A stretch of DNA of 64,000 bases from Sodalis sp. CWE. Its GTDB lineage: Bacteria > Pseudomonadota > Gammaproteobacteria > Enterobacterales > Enterobacteriaceae. Location of the stretch: assembly GCF_019646055.1 (NCBI RefSeq), contig NZ_JAESFE010000002.1:62001-126000 (forward strand), given 5' to 3'. A program made the position numbers and the translations under genes. Under the pieces are notes generated by a model. That model was not told where the DNA came from, ran no database searches, and saw only the letters and a list, made by a program, of their open reading frames with translations. Positions 9,634-22,188 of this stretch are shown here, piece by piece (positions within the stretch are counted from its first letter, which is position 1; the number at the start of each line of letters is the position of its first letter).

Positions 9634-10354
9634 AACCTCGCTCCTCAATTTGATTTGCTAAAGATAAGTCACCGGTTTTTATAATACTTCCACGATGTAA
9701 TACATGGACAAAATCTGGTCGGATATAATTTAAAATTCGTTGATAATGAGTGATGACAATAAAAGATCGATGACCATCGTAAAGTGCGTTGACACCATGA
9801 GTAACAATTTTTAATGCGTCTATATCTAAGCCGGAATCAGTTTCATCCAATACACATAAGTCTGGTTCTAGTGCTGCCATTTGTAAAACATCATTACGTT
9901 TTTTTTCTCCCCCAGAGAAACCAACATTGACTGATCTAGTCAAAAGATCAGCTGGCATTTTTAATAGTTCAATTTTTTTTTCAATAAAATTAGCGAAATC
10001 AAAACGGTCTAGCAAAGGTAGATTTCGATACTTGCGAACAGCATTAACAGCTGTTTGTAAAAACAGTTGGTTACTAATACCTGGAATTTCCACTGGATAT
10101 TGAAATGCCACGAATATACCTTCTCCTGCACGCTCTTCTGGTGTCAACATCATTAGATTACGTCTTTTAAATAGAAAATTTTTAAAAGAAACTTTATAAT
10201 TTTCATACCCTGCTAATGTTGCAGAAAAAGTACTCTTTCCTGATCCATTTGGTCCCATAATAGCATGAACCTCTCCAGGTTTAACTTCTAAATTTAATTG
10301 TTTCAAGATAACGCTATCTTCCACGTTGACATTTAAATTTTCGACCAACAACAT
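9611..10354 (-). CDS. sufC: SufC, ABC-type ATPase of the Fe-S scaffold
   Basis: Soluble ATPase that drives the SufBCD complex. The 247 aa carry Walker A GPNGSGKST, the Q-loop region FQYPVEIPG, the signature FSGGEKKR, Walker B LCVLDETDSGLD and the H-loop THYQR. An AAGGAAA site precedes the ATG. It is separated from sufB by 88 bases, longer than the usual tight spacing, with no gene in between. Confidence 0.97.
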   Translation of the reverse strand: MLLVENLNVNVEDSVILKQLNLEVKPGEVHAIMGPNGSGKSTFSATLAGYENYKVSFKNFLFKRRNLMMLTPEERAGEGIFVAFQYPVEIPGISNQLFLQTAVNAVRKYRNLPLLDRFDFANFIEKKIELLKMPADLLTRSVNVGFSGGEKKRNDVLQMAALEPDLCVLDETDSGLDIDALKIVTHGVNALYDGHRSFIVITHYQRILNYIRPDFVHVLHRGSIIKTGDLSLANQIEERGYGWLTGE

Positions 10355-10442
10355 GCATTTTCCTTATACTAGATCCATTAAGATTTGTTAATTGAGATTT
10401 AGCGATATCAAGTGTTTTTAGTATGGTAAATTCGAAGCTTTT

Positions 10443-11975
10443 TTAACCTATACTTTGTTCTAAATTAATAGCCAATAATTTTTGCGCCTCTATGGCGAAT
10501 TCTAGTGGAAGATTAGTAAATACATCTTTGCAAAATCCATTAACAATCATCAAAATTGCATCGTCATTACTAATTCCACGCTGTCGGCAGTAAAAAAGTT
10601 GATCATCGCTAATGCGAGAAGTAGTCGCTTCATGTTCTAATTGAGCAGTATTTCCATGTACTTCTATATATGGAAATGTATGTGCACTACACTTGCTGCC
10701 AATTAGCATTGAATCACACTGAGTAAAATTACGTGCGTTAGTAGCAGTTGGAGTAATTTTTACTAATCCGCGATAGGTATTTTCACTACATCCAGACGAA
10801 ATCCCTTTAGAAATAATAGTAGAATGAGTATTATTTCCAATATGGACCATCTTAGTTCCGGTATCGGCTTGTTGCTTACCATTTGTAAGTGCAACTGAAA
10901 AAAATTTTCCAATCGAATTATTTCCAAGAAGAATTACACTCGGATATTTCCAAGTAATAGCTGAGCCAGTTTCAGATTGAGTCCAAGACATCTTAGAATT
11001 TTCTCCTTTGCATAAGGCGCGCTTGGTTACAAAATTTAAGATACCTCCTGCTTCTTCAACATTTCCAGCAAACCAATTTTGTACCGTAGAATATCTTACC
11101 TCAGCGTTTCTTAGGAGAATGACTTCCACCACTGCTGCATGCAACTGATAACTATTACGAATTGGTGCTGAACACCCTTCAATATAACTAACAAAGCTGT
11201 CTTCGTCAGCAATTAAGATTGTTCGTTCAAATTGACCAGTTTCAGTGGCGTTAATTCGAAAATAAGTAGATAATTCCATTGGACAACGAACACCCTTTGG
11301 AACATAAACAAATGTCCCATCAGAAGCAACTGCCGCGTTAAGTGCAGCAAAAAAATTATCATTGGAGGGTACTACACTTCCAAGATATTTACGAACTAAT
11401 TCGGGATGCGTACGGATAGCTTCGTTAAATGAACAAAAAATAATCCCGTGTTTTGCTAATTTGTTACGATAAGTAGTGGAGACCGATACTGAGTCAAATA
11501 TTGCATCTACCGCTACTTTACTACCTTCTCGTACTGGTATACCAAGTTGATCGAACGTTTTTTCTACTTCTGTAGTAAGATACTGTTTTACTTGCTTTGT
11601 CTTATACTTGACATCTTCTTGTGTTGCAGCGTCCGACTGTAAATCAGGAGTGTCATTACAAACATCTTTACACAGTGGTGCCGAGTAATAGCTGTAGTTA
11701 TTATAATCTATTGGTTTGTACTTTGCTTTTAACCAATGCGGTTCTTTCATATTTAACCAAGATCGATATGCATTAAGACGAAACTCTAACATCCATGTTG
11801 GTTCGTCACGTTTTTCTGAAATTGTTTTTATTACTTTTTCATTAATACCACATGATAATTTATCAGTAGCTAACCGAGTATAGAAACCTTCTTTATAAGA
11901 AGGAGAACTCCCTTTCGCTACAGATCGTGTTAAATTAATTATTTCTTGAATTTTCACATCGTTTTTTTTTGACAT
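10443..11975 (-). CDS. sufB: SufB, Fe-S scaffold subunit
   Basis: Main scaffold on which Fe-S clusters are built by the Suf pathway. The Met at 11975 is preceded by AAGGGG at good spacing and lies 13 bases after the sufA stop, giving 510 aa (E. coli 495); a longer in-frame start would overlap sufA and lacks support. Strongly conserved runs include [49 protein letters not shown] and the region [10 protein letters not shown] holding the conserved cluster Cys. The ends of the protein match closely ([11 protein letters not shown]). Confidence 0.97.
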   Translation of the reverse strand: MSKKNDVKIQEIINLTRSVAKGSSPSYKEGFYTRLATDKLSCGINEKVIKTISEKRDEPTWMLEFRLNAYRSWLNMKEPHWLKAKYKPIDYNNYSYYSAPLCKDVCNDTPDLQSDAATQEDVKYKTKQVKQYLTTEVEKTFDQLGIPVREGSKVAVDAIFDSVSVSTTYRNKLAKHGIIFCSFNEAIRTHPELVRKYLGSVVPSNDNFFAALNAAVASDGTFVYVPKGVRCPMELSTYFRINATETGQFERTILIADEDSFVSYIEGCSAPIRNSYQLHAAVVEVILLRNAEVRYSTVQNWFAGNVEEAGGILNFVTKRALCKGENSKMSWTQSETGSAITWKYPSVILLGNNSIGKFFSVALTNGKQQADTGTKMVHIGNNTHSTIISKGISSGCSENTYRGLVKITPTATNARNFTQCDSMLIGSKCSAHTFPYIEVHGNTAQLEHEATTSRISDDQLFYCRQRGISNDDAILMIVNGFCKDVFTNLPLEFAIEAQKLLAINLEQSIG

Positions 11976-11988
11976 AAAAACCCCTTGC

Positions 11989-12369
11989 TTAAAGAGCAAA
12001 ACTCTCTCCGCAACCACAAGCGTGTTTAGCTTTTGGATTATTAAATTTGAACATATGGTTCAATCCTTCTTTTACATAATCTAATTCTGTACCATCAACA
12101 AAAAACATTGCTTCTATCGGTACATACAACTTAGCGCCATCGTATTCATAAATTTGATCATTTTTATCAATATTAATCACTTTTTCTATTTTGTAACTAA
12201 AACCTGCACATCCAGATTTTTTAACGTTAAGTCTTAATCCTAATACATTTGGTTCATTTTTTATTAATTTTTTAATTTGATGAGCAGCTGAATGAGTCAT
12301 TTTTAAACCACACCAGCTGCTTTTTTTAGAAGAAAATATTTTGATTTTTTCATTATTTATTTTTTGCAC
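11989..12369 (-). CDS. sufA: SufA, A-type Fe-S carrier
   Basis: Carries clusters from SufBCD to target proteins. The 126 aa contain the three ligand cysteines of the A-type family: C54 in GCAGFSY and C118/C120 in HACGCGESF. The start is GTG with GAGGA upstream at normal spacing. It is the first gene of the operon, so the suf promoter should lie in 12370-12480; no clear IscR, OxyR or Fur site could be recognised. There is no isc gene in the window, so Suf may be the only Fe-S system left. Confidence 0.95.
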   Translation of the reverse strand: MQKINNEKIKIFSSKKSSWCGLKMTHSAAHQIKKLIKNEPNVLGLRLNVKKSGCAGFSYKIEKVINIDKNDQIYEYDGAKLYVPIEAMFFVDGTELDYVKEGLNHMFKFNNPKAKHACGCGESFAL

Positions 12370-14896
12370 TTTTATTCCTCACAAATACTAGTACTCTGAT
12401 GAGTTCACAATCTATTAAAAATACACTGCTTAAATATCAACTTCTAAAGTTAACCGTATTTTAGAGACTGTTAAAGCGTAATTATTATTTTTTGGACAAT
12501 AAAAACACGTAACAAAGATGCATACTCAATCATTATTCATTAAATAATAGTGGTCTTTTTAAGAAAGTGTCAGTCTTGTTTTCTATCTTACTAGCTTTTT
12601 ATTAAAAAATTTAGTGAAATAAGTTGCTTCTTTGGACTTTCATATAATCATTTTTATATTTTATTTTAAAGTTTAAAATCATCACACTAGGTAGACTGTA
12701 CGCATTTATTGTATTTTCTTTTTAAGAAGGGATCATTATAACGATTATTTGTAAGTTTAATGTCATTCTAACTGAAGTCTTTATACTAGCACGATAAAAA
12801 TATCAAGTCAACAATACGACTGAATTGTTAATCTTCATCAAAATTTGACAGATAAAAAAATTGAAGTAGATTTACTGCATTTGAATTGAAGCTTGTCGAA
12901 AAATTTAGGTATTACCAACAGTATGATAACATCATAATTGAACTATAAACGGAAAAATATTACCAATAAAATAATCTAACGTGGATACTGTTTATACTGT
13001 TTGGTAGTGACTATAAATCCTGTTAATAACAATCTTTATTAGAAAGAATTTGAATAGAAACACTAACTCCTTCTTCTTTAGAGAAAAAGGAGTTAATTTA
13101 TTATCAATGTTTTAAAAACTGTAAAAACTTATATGATTCTATCCTTTTTTTTGCTACATAAGAGTTTTATGCTTTTTCCTTATTGCAAGTAAAAATACTA
13201 CCACCCATAATTATTAACTCAATTTCTATATTGTCATATATAGTTGTTCATCTAAGTTCTTAAGTTTGTACATAGTACAAAACTTGTAAGAGAAGAGCGT
13301 TACAGATAAAAAATCTGGCTAGCAATAAACATTCTTCTAATAATTTTAGAAAAATCGCTTCTTAAGAGTTACATATAAGCATATTAAAATGTAACTAATA
13401 ATAACTATAAACCAGACTTCTTCTTAAGAAGAGTTTATTGTAATAAATAAAAAGAATAGTACAAATTGTCTTTACAATAAAAAAAGTGCTAATCAAAAAT
13501 AGAATTTTTGACGAATGTTTTTCTTTGCATAAAGAACTAGTGATGTTTTATTTATGATAAGTTTTTTCATACATTCATAAATAAATAATTTTATTAACAA
13601 TTTTTCGAATCGAAACGGTTCAATAAAGAATAACATAAACTGTAGATGTGTTTTTTGATTAAAGTGTATGTTTGGACAATAGTTATGTCATAGTCACACG
13701 AAATTTTTTTTGAAACAAACCTTCTAACTGTGGATTTTTGAACAAAAAGCAATCAAACTGAAATTAATAAAATCTCATTAATGCATATTCTATACCTGCA
13801 TTTTTCTAAATTCTAACTGGAAAATATTAGAATATTTCAGTAATAATTTTTATGTAAAAATGTACATTCAAAGTTCGTAAAATTTAGTTTATAACGAAAA
13901 TCTGTTTTCTTAAAAAGAAGAAATACCATTATCAATTAAGAATTTAAATAAATGTTAGTTTGATTACTTATCCTTTTTTCCAACAAAACTGAAAGGTTTA
14001 TTTCTATAAATAGAAAATAAATTTTAATTTTCTATGCGTTAAGGCTAATTTTTGTTAGTCACGAAAAATATATGCAAATTAAAAAAAAGAAATTAGAATA
14101 GAATATCTTATTGTAAATAATTGAGTAACAAGTAAAATTACTTTCTAAAAGAAAAATCATTAAGAATTATATATTCAGTAGTGTGAAAAATTTAGTTGAA
14201 TTTGCTTACATTGTACTAATAGTAAGATTCATATAAATTTAATTTGAATAAAAATTTGCAAATACAAAATAAATAAAGTAAAGCATTAAAGGATGTTTTT
14301 AGATTTAAAAATTTTTCTAGAAAAATTAGCATAAAATAAGTAACATTGTTAATAATAATTGTTTACTGTATAAACTTTCAATGAATTTATATTCAATATT
14401 TTATCACTTTTTATCATAAAAGAGTTTAAGATCATCGAAATAAAGCTTTGTCTTTAAGATTGTGTTTTTCTGCATAGAAAAAGGATCCCTAACTAATTTT
14501 GAAAGGTCGCCAAAATCAAACTACGTTTCATGTATTTTATTGCACAAGTCGTTCTGCTATGAAAAATAGAATTATTAGTTTTTAATTAAAAAAAATATGC
14601 ATAATTGTTTTAGTTGATATTAACTATTTATTTCTTAATAAGAGTAATACTTATTTGATAAATTTTATTACCTCTTCCTTCACTTTTTTTGTTCATTAAT
14701 TTTTCTATGCAGATAGTTAAATAGGTAAAATTTAACATCTTAATTTATGTACAAAAATAACTTTAACTGTTAGAATAAAAGAATGTGTATGCATCCTTTC
14801 TTCTAAAAACGAATTTACTTTATTAAGATTTCAGTCGAACTTAAGGTAATTTTTTTAAAAATTGCATTTTGAATAAAATGCTATCGAGATAATAAA
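12370..14896. other. Gene-less spacer, 2.5 kb
   Basis: No protein or RNA gene recognised on either strand. It contains several members of the dispersed pyrimidine/purine palindromes (13065-13094, 13417-13434, near 13911). Its left edge must contain the suf promoter and its right edge the fabI promoter. Confidence 0.6.
13065..13094. repeat. 30-nt imperfect palindrome (AACTCCTT...AAGGAGTT)
   Basis: Two 15-base arms, 13 positions paired, starting AACTCCTT and ending AAGGAGTT. Largest member of the pyrimidine/purine family and a potential hairpin on either strand; no adjacent gene uses it as a terminator. Confidence 0.55.
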
Positions 14897-15685
14897 ATGG
14901 GTTTTCTCACTGGTAAACACATTCTAATAACTGGTATTGCTAGTCACCGTTCGATTGCGTATGGCGTTGCTCAAGCTATGCATCGAGAAGGTGCACAATT
15001 AGCTTTTACTTATCAGCATGAGAAATTAAAATCCAGAGTAGAAGAAGTTGCTGCTAGTTTTGGGTCCAAAATAGTATTATTGTGTGATGTGACCAAAGAT
15101 ATTAGTATCAGCAATTTATTTATTTGTTTAGCTGAAGTTTGGCCGACTTTTGATGGTTTTATACATGCTATCGCTTTTGCACCTAGCGAACAATTATGCG
15201 GCGACTACGTTAAAACAGTAACTCGAGAGGGTTTCTCTATCGCACACGAAATCAGTGCCTATAGTTTTGTTGCCATGGCCAAAGAAAGTCAAAAAATGCT
15301 TAGTGCGAAGTCCTCTCTAGTCACTTTGACATATCTTGGAAGTAAGCGCGTCGTTCCTAATTATAATGTTATGGGTCCAGCTAAAGCTTCCTTAGAAGCT
15401 AATACTCGATATATGGCTAGCTCTATGGGGCCAAAAGGTGTTCGGGTAAATGCTATTTCTTCAGGCCCCATTCGAACCTTAGCAGCTTCCGGAATTAAAA
15501 ATTTCAAGAAAATGTTATCCCATTGCGAATCTGTTGCTCCTATCCAGCGTACCGTAAATATTATAGATATTGGCAATGTTGCTGCTTTTTTATGTTCTGA
15601 CCTGTCTGCGGGTATTACAGGGGAGATAATTCATGTAGACGGTGGCTTTAATATTACCGTTATGAACGAATCTTTCTCAAATTAA
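14897..15685 (+). CDS. fabI: Enoyl-[acyl-carrier-protein] reductase (NADH)
   Basis: Last reduction step of each round of type II fatty-acid elongation. At 262 aa it has E. coli length. The nucleotide-binding start is [16 protein letters not shown], and the catalytic pair is Y156 and K163 in [13 protein letters not shown]. The SDR-family motif [13 protein letters not shown] and the end [12 protein letters not shown] are intact. It stands alone with 2.4 kb or more of empty DNA on each side and has only a weak purine-rich ribosome site. Confidence 0.96.
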   Translation: MGFLTGKHILITGIASHRSIAYGVAQAMHREGAQLAFTYQHEKLKSRVEEVAASFGSKIVLLCDVTKDISISNLFICLAEVWPTFDGFIHAIAFAPSEQLCGDYVKTVTREGFSIAHEISAYSFVAMAKESQKMLSAKSSLVTLTYLGSKRVVPNYNVMGPAKASLEANTRYMASSMGPKGVRVNAISSGPIRTLAASGIKNFKKMLSHCESVAPIQRTVNIIDIGNVAAFLCSDLSAGITGEIIHVDGGFNITVMNESFSN

Positions 15686-18131
15686 CAAAAACAAAAGTTT
15701 TTATAACAAAAATAAATAAGAAAATTTATATTTTTAATAGCTACTATTATTTCTAATAGAGGTTTCACTTCGCGCATAAATATTGAAAGCGATGCTTGTT
15801 AAATTATAATTTGTTTAATTAAATTTTATTGATTTTTTATTAAAGTTTATGAAGTCAAAAGATCTTTTATTTTCAAAATCAAAATTTATCACTTTAAGGA
15901 TAGATTTCAAAAAAAAATATTATTAGTGTAATTTGCTATATAAATAATGATTGTTATGATTTCTTATATTGAAGGAAGATATGATCTTACGTTTTAAATA
16001 TAATCTGCACGTATACACTTGTATTATACTACTAATAAATTGTATCATTCATTCATTGGTTATTAACATAATAGTATAGGGATATTACAAAAAACAAACT
16101 TCCTTATTAGGAATTAAACTGTTCATAAGTTAATCGTATTAACATGCATCTATATTTTATAATCAGAAAAATATCCTCTTTTACTGGGAAAAGACAGTTC
16201 TTCAAAACATAGCCAAATGACTTTTCTCTATCTTTTTTATTGAGTATTTATTCAAATAAATGCTCTTACTTCTACAGTAGTAAGATAAAATCGTTACAAT
16301 GATGATGACATATTTTAAATTGAAGATAGCGTATTTTGTTTGGTAGGACTTGCAAATAAAAATATCTTTCTTTCAGAAAGAAATCCTCTAATCTAATTTT
16401 TAATTAGATAACGGCAATTAGTGTATTGTTGGAATTTTTTATAAAATAGTTTTATTTTCAATAATTTTATTTATTTCAAGATTTTTTACAACCTCAAACA
16501 GTCTCAGCTTTTTTACAAAAAGTAATATTAAGGTGTTCATAAAAGGAATTAAATAACATTTATTGTTGATAAAAACTGTTTTTACAGAGTAAATAACTTA
16601 ACAATTTTTTAGAAAAAGTATTTGTCAATAATGTATAAATAATATTTGAAAGTTTCACTTTGTTCAATGAATTTGCTAGGAAACGATTTTTTATTTAATT
16701 TTTTATTTACTTATTTAAGAATGTAGGTCCTTAAAATCTTACCGAAGTAGATATACTATTATTTTGATAAGTTAGGTTAGATTTTTAGTATTGTAACTTT
16801 CATTTAATCATGAAAAATCCTATTGTAAAATTTACGTTTGATCAAAAAGGTAACCTGAGAGTTTTAAAATTTCTTTCTTAAAAAGAAAAACGTGAACGTA
16901 AATAAAAAAGTTTTTACGCAATGCAAAATTCTCATCTATAACTTCTTCTTTCAAAGAAAGCTTGGAATAAAACTGGATCTCCTCCGTGATAACAGAGATT
17001 TATTACTTTTTCAAGTAAAATGAAAGAATCTCACTCATCTTTACTTCTCTTTAATGAAGAGCTAGCTTTTTTTAAAGCCTATTGTACTTAGTTATTTTTT
17101 TATTATTAGATGAGTCTACAATGGTAAATCTAACATATTGATTTTTAAATCATTTCTGTTTTTCCAATTAGTTAAAAATAATCTAAAGCAATTGTTAATT
17201 TTTTAATTTGTATACATGGCGAAAAAAAAAGATACTGTAAATGCAACCTAATTCTTTTAGATCTATCAACTTTTTAAGTACTAAAAATAAAGTATTTATT
17301 TGTTTTAAATTAATTTATTTCATTAAGAATTAATTATTTTCTCTATATTTTTTCTATTAAAAATCTTTACTGTCATTGATTTTTTATCAAATTATATATA
17401 GCAATTCGTAAGAATTTGACTATAGGTTGATACTAACAACATCTCTTTTAAAGAAAAGAAAAGGATTAGCTTTTTTAAAGTCAGAAATAGAAATATAAAA
17501 AACCTCTTAATAAAATAAGCTAACCATCAGAAATGTGTTTCTAAACATTTTCTTGATTAATAGACGAAGAAAAAAGACTTATTATCCTATAATAAAAACT
17601 AAAATAATTCAATCATTGATTTAAAACAATTATAAATTGTTTCTCGACAATTTATTTATTCTTGAATGTACAAATAAGTATTCATCGCTTTAAGGGTTAG
17701 TTTTTTTATTTAGTTTTTTAATTAAAAAATTTTTTATAAAAACTTTGTCGTCAATTAGATAGCAAAAATTCAGCATTTAGTAATTCTTCTGATTTGCGGA
17801 AGAATTTCATATTAAGAATAATTAGACTTATTTATTTGACTGTTAAAATTTATTAATCAAAATTCTTTCACTAAAGTAACTATCAACCAACATAGAATTC
17901 TCTGTTTTTTTAATAAAAATTACTTAATAACATAGTTAAAAATCACCTTCTAAATTACATAAAAGTTTATTGATTGTATCAAGTAGCCATACAAAATTCC
18001 TCTTTATTAAAGGATCTTGTGGCAAGATATAGCTAATAAGAGACATTAGATTTGTTTTCTATTCGTTATTATTTCAACTAATAGCGAATTAAGTCAATTT
18101 AAAAATATTGTTTTTGATGATGGAGAGTAAC
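15686..18131. other. Gene-less spacer, 2.4 kb
   Basis: No gene recognised. Contains palindromes of the dispersed family at 16367-16383, around 16871-16888 and around 17442-17458. Just before ribA the sequence TGGAGAG provides its ribosome site. Confidence 0.6.
16367..16383. repeat. Perfect palindrome TTTCTTTC-A-GAAAGAAA
   Basis: Eight-base perfect arms around one central base; member of the dispersed pyrimidine/purine family. Confidence 0.6.
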
Positions 18132-18734
18132 ATGCAACTTAAACGTTTAGCAGAAGCGAAACTACCAACATCTTGGGGTGATTTTTTGATGATTGGATTT
18201 GAGGAAATTGCTACCGGAAATAATCATTTAGCGCTTCTTTATGGTGATATTAGTGGTTCATCTCCTGTATTAGCTCGTATTCATTCTGAATGTCTTACTG
18301 GAGACGCTTTATTTAGTTTGCGATGTGATTGTGGTTTCCAATTAGAAGCAGCGTTTAATTACATTACTAAAGTAGGAAGAGGAGTTTTATTATATCATCG
18401 TCAAGAAGGTCGTAATATTGGTTTATTAAATAAAATTCGAGCGTATGCTTTGCAGGATAGAGGAGCTGATACAGTCGAGGCAAACCAGCAGCTTGGTTTT
18501 GCTGCAGACGAGAGAGATTTCACTTTATGTGCGGATATGTTTAAATTGTTAAATATTGAAACGATACAATTGTTAACAAATAATCCGAAAAAAATTGAGG
18601 TATTAGCTAAAGCTGGAATTAATATTAGTGAGCGACTGCCTTTGGTAGTCGGTCGAAACTCGAAAAATACTCGTTATTTAGATGCAAAAGCCACCAAGAT
18701 GGGACATTTATTTAATATTCCTCCTATTAAATAA
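18132..18734 (+). CDS. ribA: GTP cyclohydrolase II
   Basis: First committed step of riboflavin synthesis: opens GTP to a diaminopyrimidine. The ATG at 18132 is preceded by GGAG at seven bases and gives 200 aa beginning [13 protein letters not shown], exactly like E. coli RibA; an ATG 24 bases upstream is in frame but less likely. Zn ligands are the cysteines in [16 protein letters not shown]. The GTP-binding and catalytic runs [22 protein letters not shown] and LTNNPKK are intact. Not fused to RibB. Confidence 0.97.
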   Translation: MQLKRLAEAKLPTSWGDFLMIGFEEIATGNNHLALLYGDISGSSPVLARIHSECLTGDALFSLRCDCGFQLEAAFNYITKVGRGVLLYHRQEGRNIGLLNKIRAYALQDRGADTVEANQQLGFAADERDFTLCADMFKLLNIETIQLLTNNPKKIEVLAKAGINISERLPLVVGRNSKNTRYLDAKATKMGHLFNIPPIK

Positions 18735-21700
18735 ATAGAAAATTTATTGTTCACTAATTAAAATTTATATAATTGTATAGAAAAAATAATAACATTACTT
18801 TCATAGCGAAATAAATTTATTCTCTTTCCCTGAGAGGGGAAATTGATTTTTTAGTTTCTAGCAACTCCTTGTTTAAAAAGGGACATTTAAATTAAGTAAA
18901 ATCTCCTGTTAAGGGATTTCAATATATTGAAAATCTATAATGAATTTAAAAATCTCTAATTCTGATAAAAAGATTTATTTTCTTTTTTTATATTAAAGTA
19001 TATCGATTTTCCAAAAAGAATTTTTTGTCTAAATAAGATATAAACAGAAATAGTTTTAATGAAAAAATTTAGTTATTTCATTTTTACTATGATTAAGTAA
19101 TTTTTAATTTTTATAACTAAATAAATGCTTAAACAACAAAAATTATAAAAATTGTTGTAGATTGCGTACTTTTTTTTGAACTTCTTAATTGAATTATTAC
19201 TCAAAGAGCTAAAAATTTAGATCTTTCATATTTTTTCAATGTACCGTGGTAGAATTTTTGTCGACAGTTATCGGTCTCGCCTATAATTTAGGTTATTTCT
19301 AATGAAAATAACAAAGCAAGTATTCAAAACTTTTAAATTTTTAAATTAATTAAAATTTATTGTTATTAACAGCAATTCTCTAGTGAAGAGATTTTATTAA
19401 AGATTTCTTTGCAACCATTTTATGGCAAATCTCTCTTTTTTGTAAGGGAAAAGTAACAATTATCAAATATTAAAAATTTTAACTAAAAATACTTCCAGTT
19501 CTAATTAGAATTAAGACTATCAAATGGTTAAATAGATAAACAGGCCTTAATTTTTATCTTTATCAACTGATGAAACTAAATTTATTTTTATATTATTAAA
19601 ATATATGGGCCATTTATGCAGTAAATACTCTCTTTTGGTGTCCTTCTTAATGAAGGTATTTTTATATTTAATAAGTTAGTAATCAATCAATTAATAAATA
19701 TCCATAAATATTAGGGTTTAAATTTTTCAAGCATTAAACCTATTTACTAAATTTTATTTTTAGTTCTTTCATAAGGAACTTTTTGCTTTCAAAGTAAAAG
19801 ATCTTTTTTTGAGAGAGAATAATTTTTCGCTATGATTCATATATTTAATTCAATTAAAACAATTTTTAAATAAAAATAATTCAATTAACCTGTCTAATAA
19901 ATAAGTTAAATTGATCTTTATAATACTTCTAAATAAAGTAGCTTCTATTTTAGAGTACCTAATAACAAATAATTAAAATATCTGCACTTGAACGAAGATA
20001 AATAAAATGCTCGTCACTGTTGATCATCTGATGAAGTAGAAAAATCGATAAATTTTTAAATTAAGATAATTAAAAAAATTTTATATTGTCAGGTTTAAGA
20101 GACTATATTAAAAATTTTTCAACTGAGCAGCATAAGAATCATAAAAAAATTGATGTTAACAAACAAATTAAATCTATCCTTTAATATACAATTGTAAACT
20201 AAATCAGAATTAATCTTTTTTATGATTGGAAGTTTATTATAAGATTTCACCAGAAAAATAATTTTTGATCTAAAATTTTAGTAAAGCAAGTAAATTATAT
20301 CTATCTTGCAAAGGATTATGGTTAGGAAGAAAAGATATTGACTTGCGTTTAAAAAAAATAGATTGCTAAGATGATTAAAATCATCTCAGCCTGATTGAGT
20401 AGTGAAATTACGTATAGTGTGATCATTCAAGTTTTTTAAACAACTGAGTAAATTTAATATTAATCAAGTTGATAATCAATAAGCTAAGCGATCCACCAAG
20501 TACGTATGGCAAGACATGATACTTTCTATTCTGCAAAGAAGAATTTCTTATAACTTTTCATCAAAAGAGTGTAATTAGTTTTTGTTTTATTAAAAGTAAT
20601 AACACGAGCAGAAAATCAGAAATTTTATCCAAAAAAGATATTGAACGCTTCCTATTAATCTGTAAATAAGAAAAAATAGAAGCGCTGATTATGCATAACT
20701 AATGAGAAAAAACCTTTTATTTTAATTAAAAAACAAAAAACCCACGTGATAATTTAGACACTAAAAATGCAAAGGACATAGTTAGTTTTTATAATAAGAA
20801 GTTCATTTTGTAAACTACTTATATCATTGGTCACATCAATATTACAATAAGAAAGGAACAAAAAGTTAAAACAAAGTATAAAAATAACGACATTGGTACA
20901 ATATTTATAAGAAATCTACATGTGCATTGAGCAAATTAGATTAAGTTAAAATATTTATTTATGGTAATAAATACGTTTTAAAGAATTAAAGATTCTTTAA
21001 CAACTTATATAAGTAAGATAAACTATTTAGAAATAGCTTATGAAGCAATATTTTATCACATAGTGTACAATGCAAAATTTTATTTTTTCTTTAGAAAGAG
21101 AAAAAATCAGAAATATCATTCTCACAAACAGAGAAAAAGAATTTTTCTAAGTTCTTATCTATTATTAACATTTCCTAAAAACATATAAATTAATTTCATA
21201 ATTATAACATCTAGAAAAAATAAATTCCTTTTAAGAACAAAAGGAAAGTGGCAATTATTAACCATCTTTAATCACTTTTAAAATAAAGAAACACTTCACA
21301 AAAACTTAGTTTTTAAGATAGAATCTTTTTTCTTAACCAAGAAGATATACAAAACAACAATTAGTAATTTTCATCTTCTATACTAACAAGATTTCTTTTT
21401 TATTTTTTATTAAAATTAAAAATGACGATAAATCAGTACTATTAATCTAATTGTTTAATTTGTTTGGATAAAACAAAAGCTTTGATTTTTAACTAGTGAA
21501 ATAAGCTTTTCAAGTAAAAAGGCTATCTACTTTAGTATCGACTATATTGTCAATGCTGAAATTTTTCAGTAAAACTAAGTTTATACGTAGTACGTCATAT
21601 GCTTTATTAAGTTACAATTTAACTGGTTCAAATTTTTACATATTTTTAAATATAAATTTAACAACTAATATTTTTAATACTAACATCTAGATAATAAAAT

Positions 21701-22188
21701 TTTCTAACAGCAAAGCTTTTTATGTAAATAAAGTTTACAGGATAAACATGCTTACTGGTTATAAGTAAATTTTTAGAATTAATAAATTTCAGAATATTAA
21801 ATTTTAATTAGTTAAAAAATTAACGAACCTCTTTGTTTAAGATAGACTTAGCTTGAATTTCCTAGTAAGATGTTTTATGCATTGAACATTTTAAATTTTT
21901 AATTAGTTAAATATATTCAGTTACATATCAATTAAATAATAAACAGTTTTTCTATTAATTGTTTTTTTTGAAACACAAACTGTGTTTTGTTTGTTTTTGA
22001 CTAAAAATTATTGTTAACAACTGTTTGATGCAAGTTATATAGCGATTTTTTGCTTAATTTTTTAAAAAAGTTTATCTTTTGCGCGATTAACCGTAAACGA
22101 AGACTGAAATAGGTTTCAAGAAATAAGTTTTAATTATAAAAAAATATTACTGAAACTAATAATAATTAATAAGAAAACATACAATATT
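18735..22188. other. Largest gene-less spacer, 3.45 kb
   Basis: Between ribA and yciK, where E. coli has acnA, cysB, topA and sohB. No remnant of these could be read. Pyrimidine/purine palindromes occur (for example near 18829-18850 and 21094-21116), and a 12-bp hairpin lies at 20365-20390. Confidence 0.55.
20365..20390 (-). terminator. Possible orphan terminator hairpin
   Basis: GCT-A-AGATGATT, centre AA, AATCATCT-C-AGC: 11 of 12 positions pair. Read on the minus strand it is followed, after a few bases, by a run of eight T. No gene is left on that strand to terminate, so it may mark the end of a lost gene. The two-base centre means the real loop must open the inner pairs. Confidence 0.35.

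Noticed and set aside
11976-12017. Longer N-terminus for SufB (14 extra residues)
   Set aside because: It would overlap sufA, while the Met at 11975 has an AAGGGG ribosome site and fits the family start.
20025-20055. CTGATGA...GAAA resembling a hammerhead ribozyme core
   Set aside because: No stem II can form between the two core segments, so the match is by chance.
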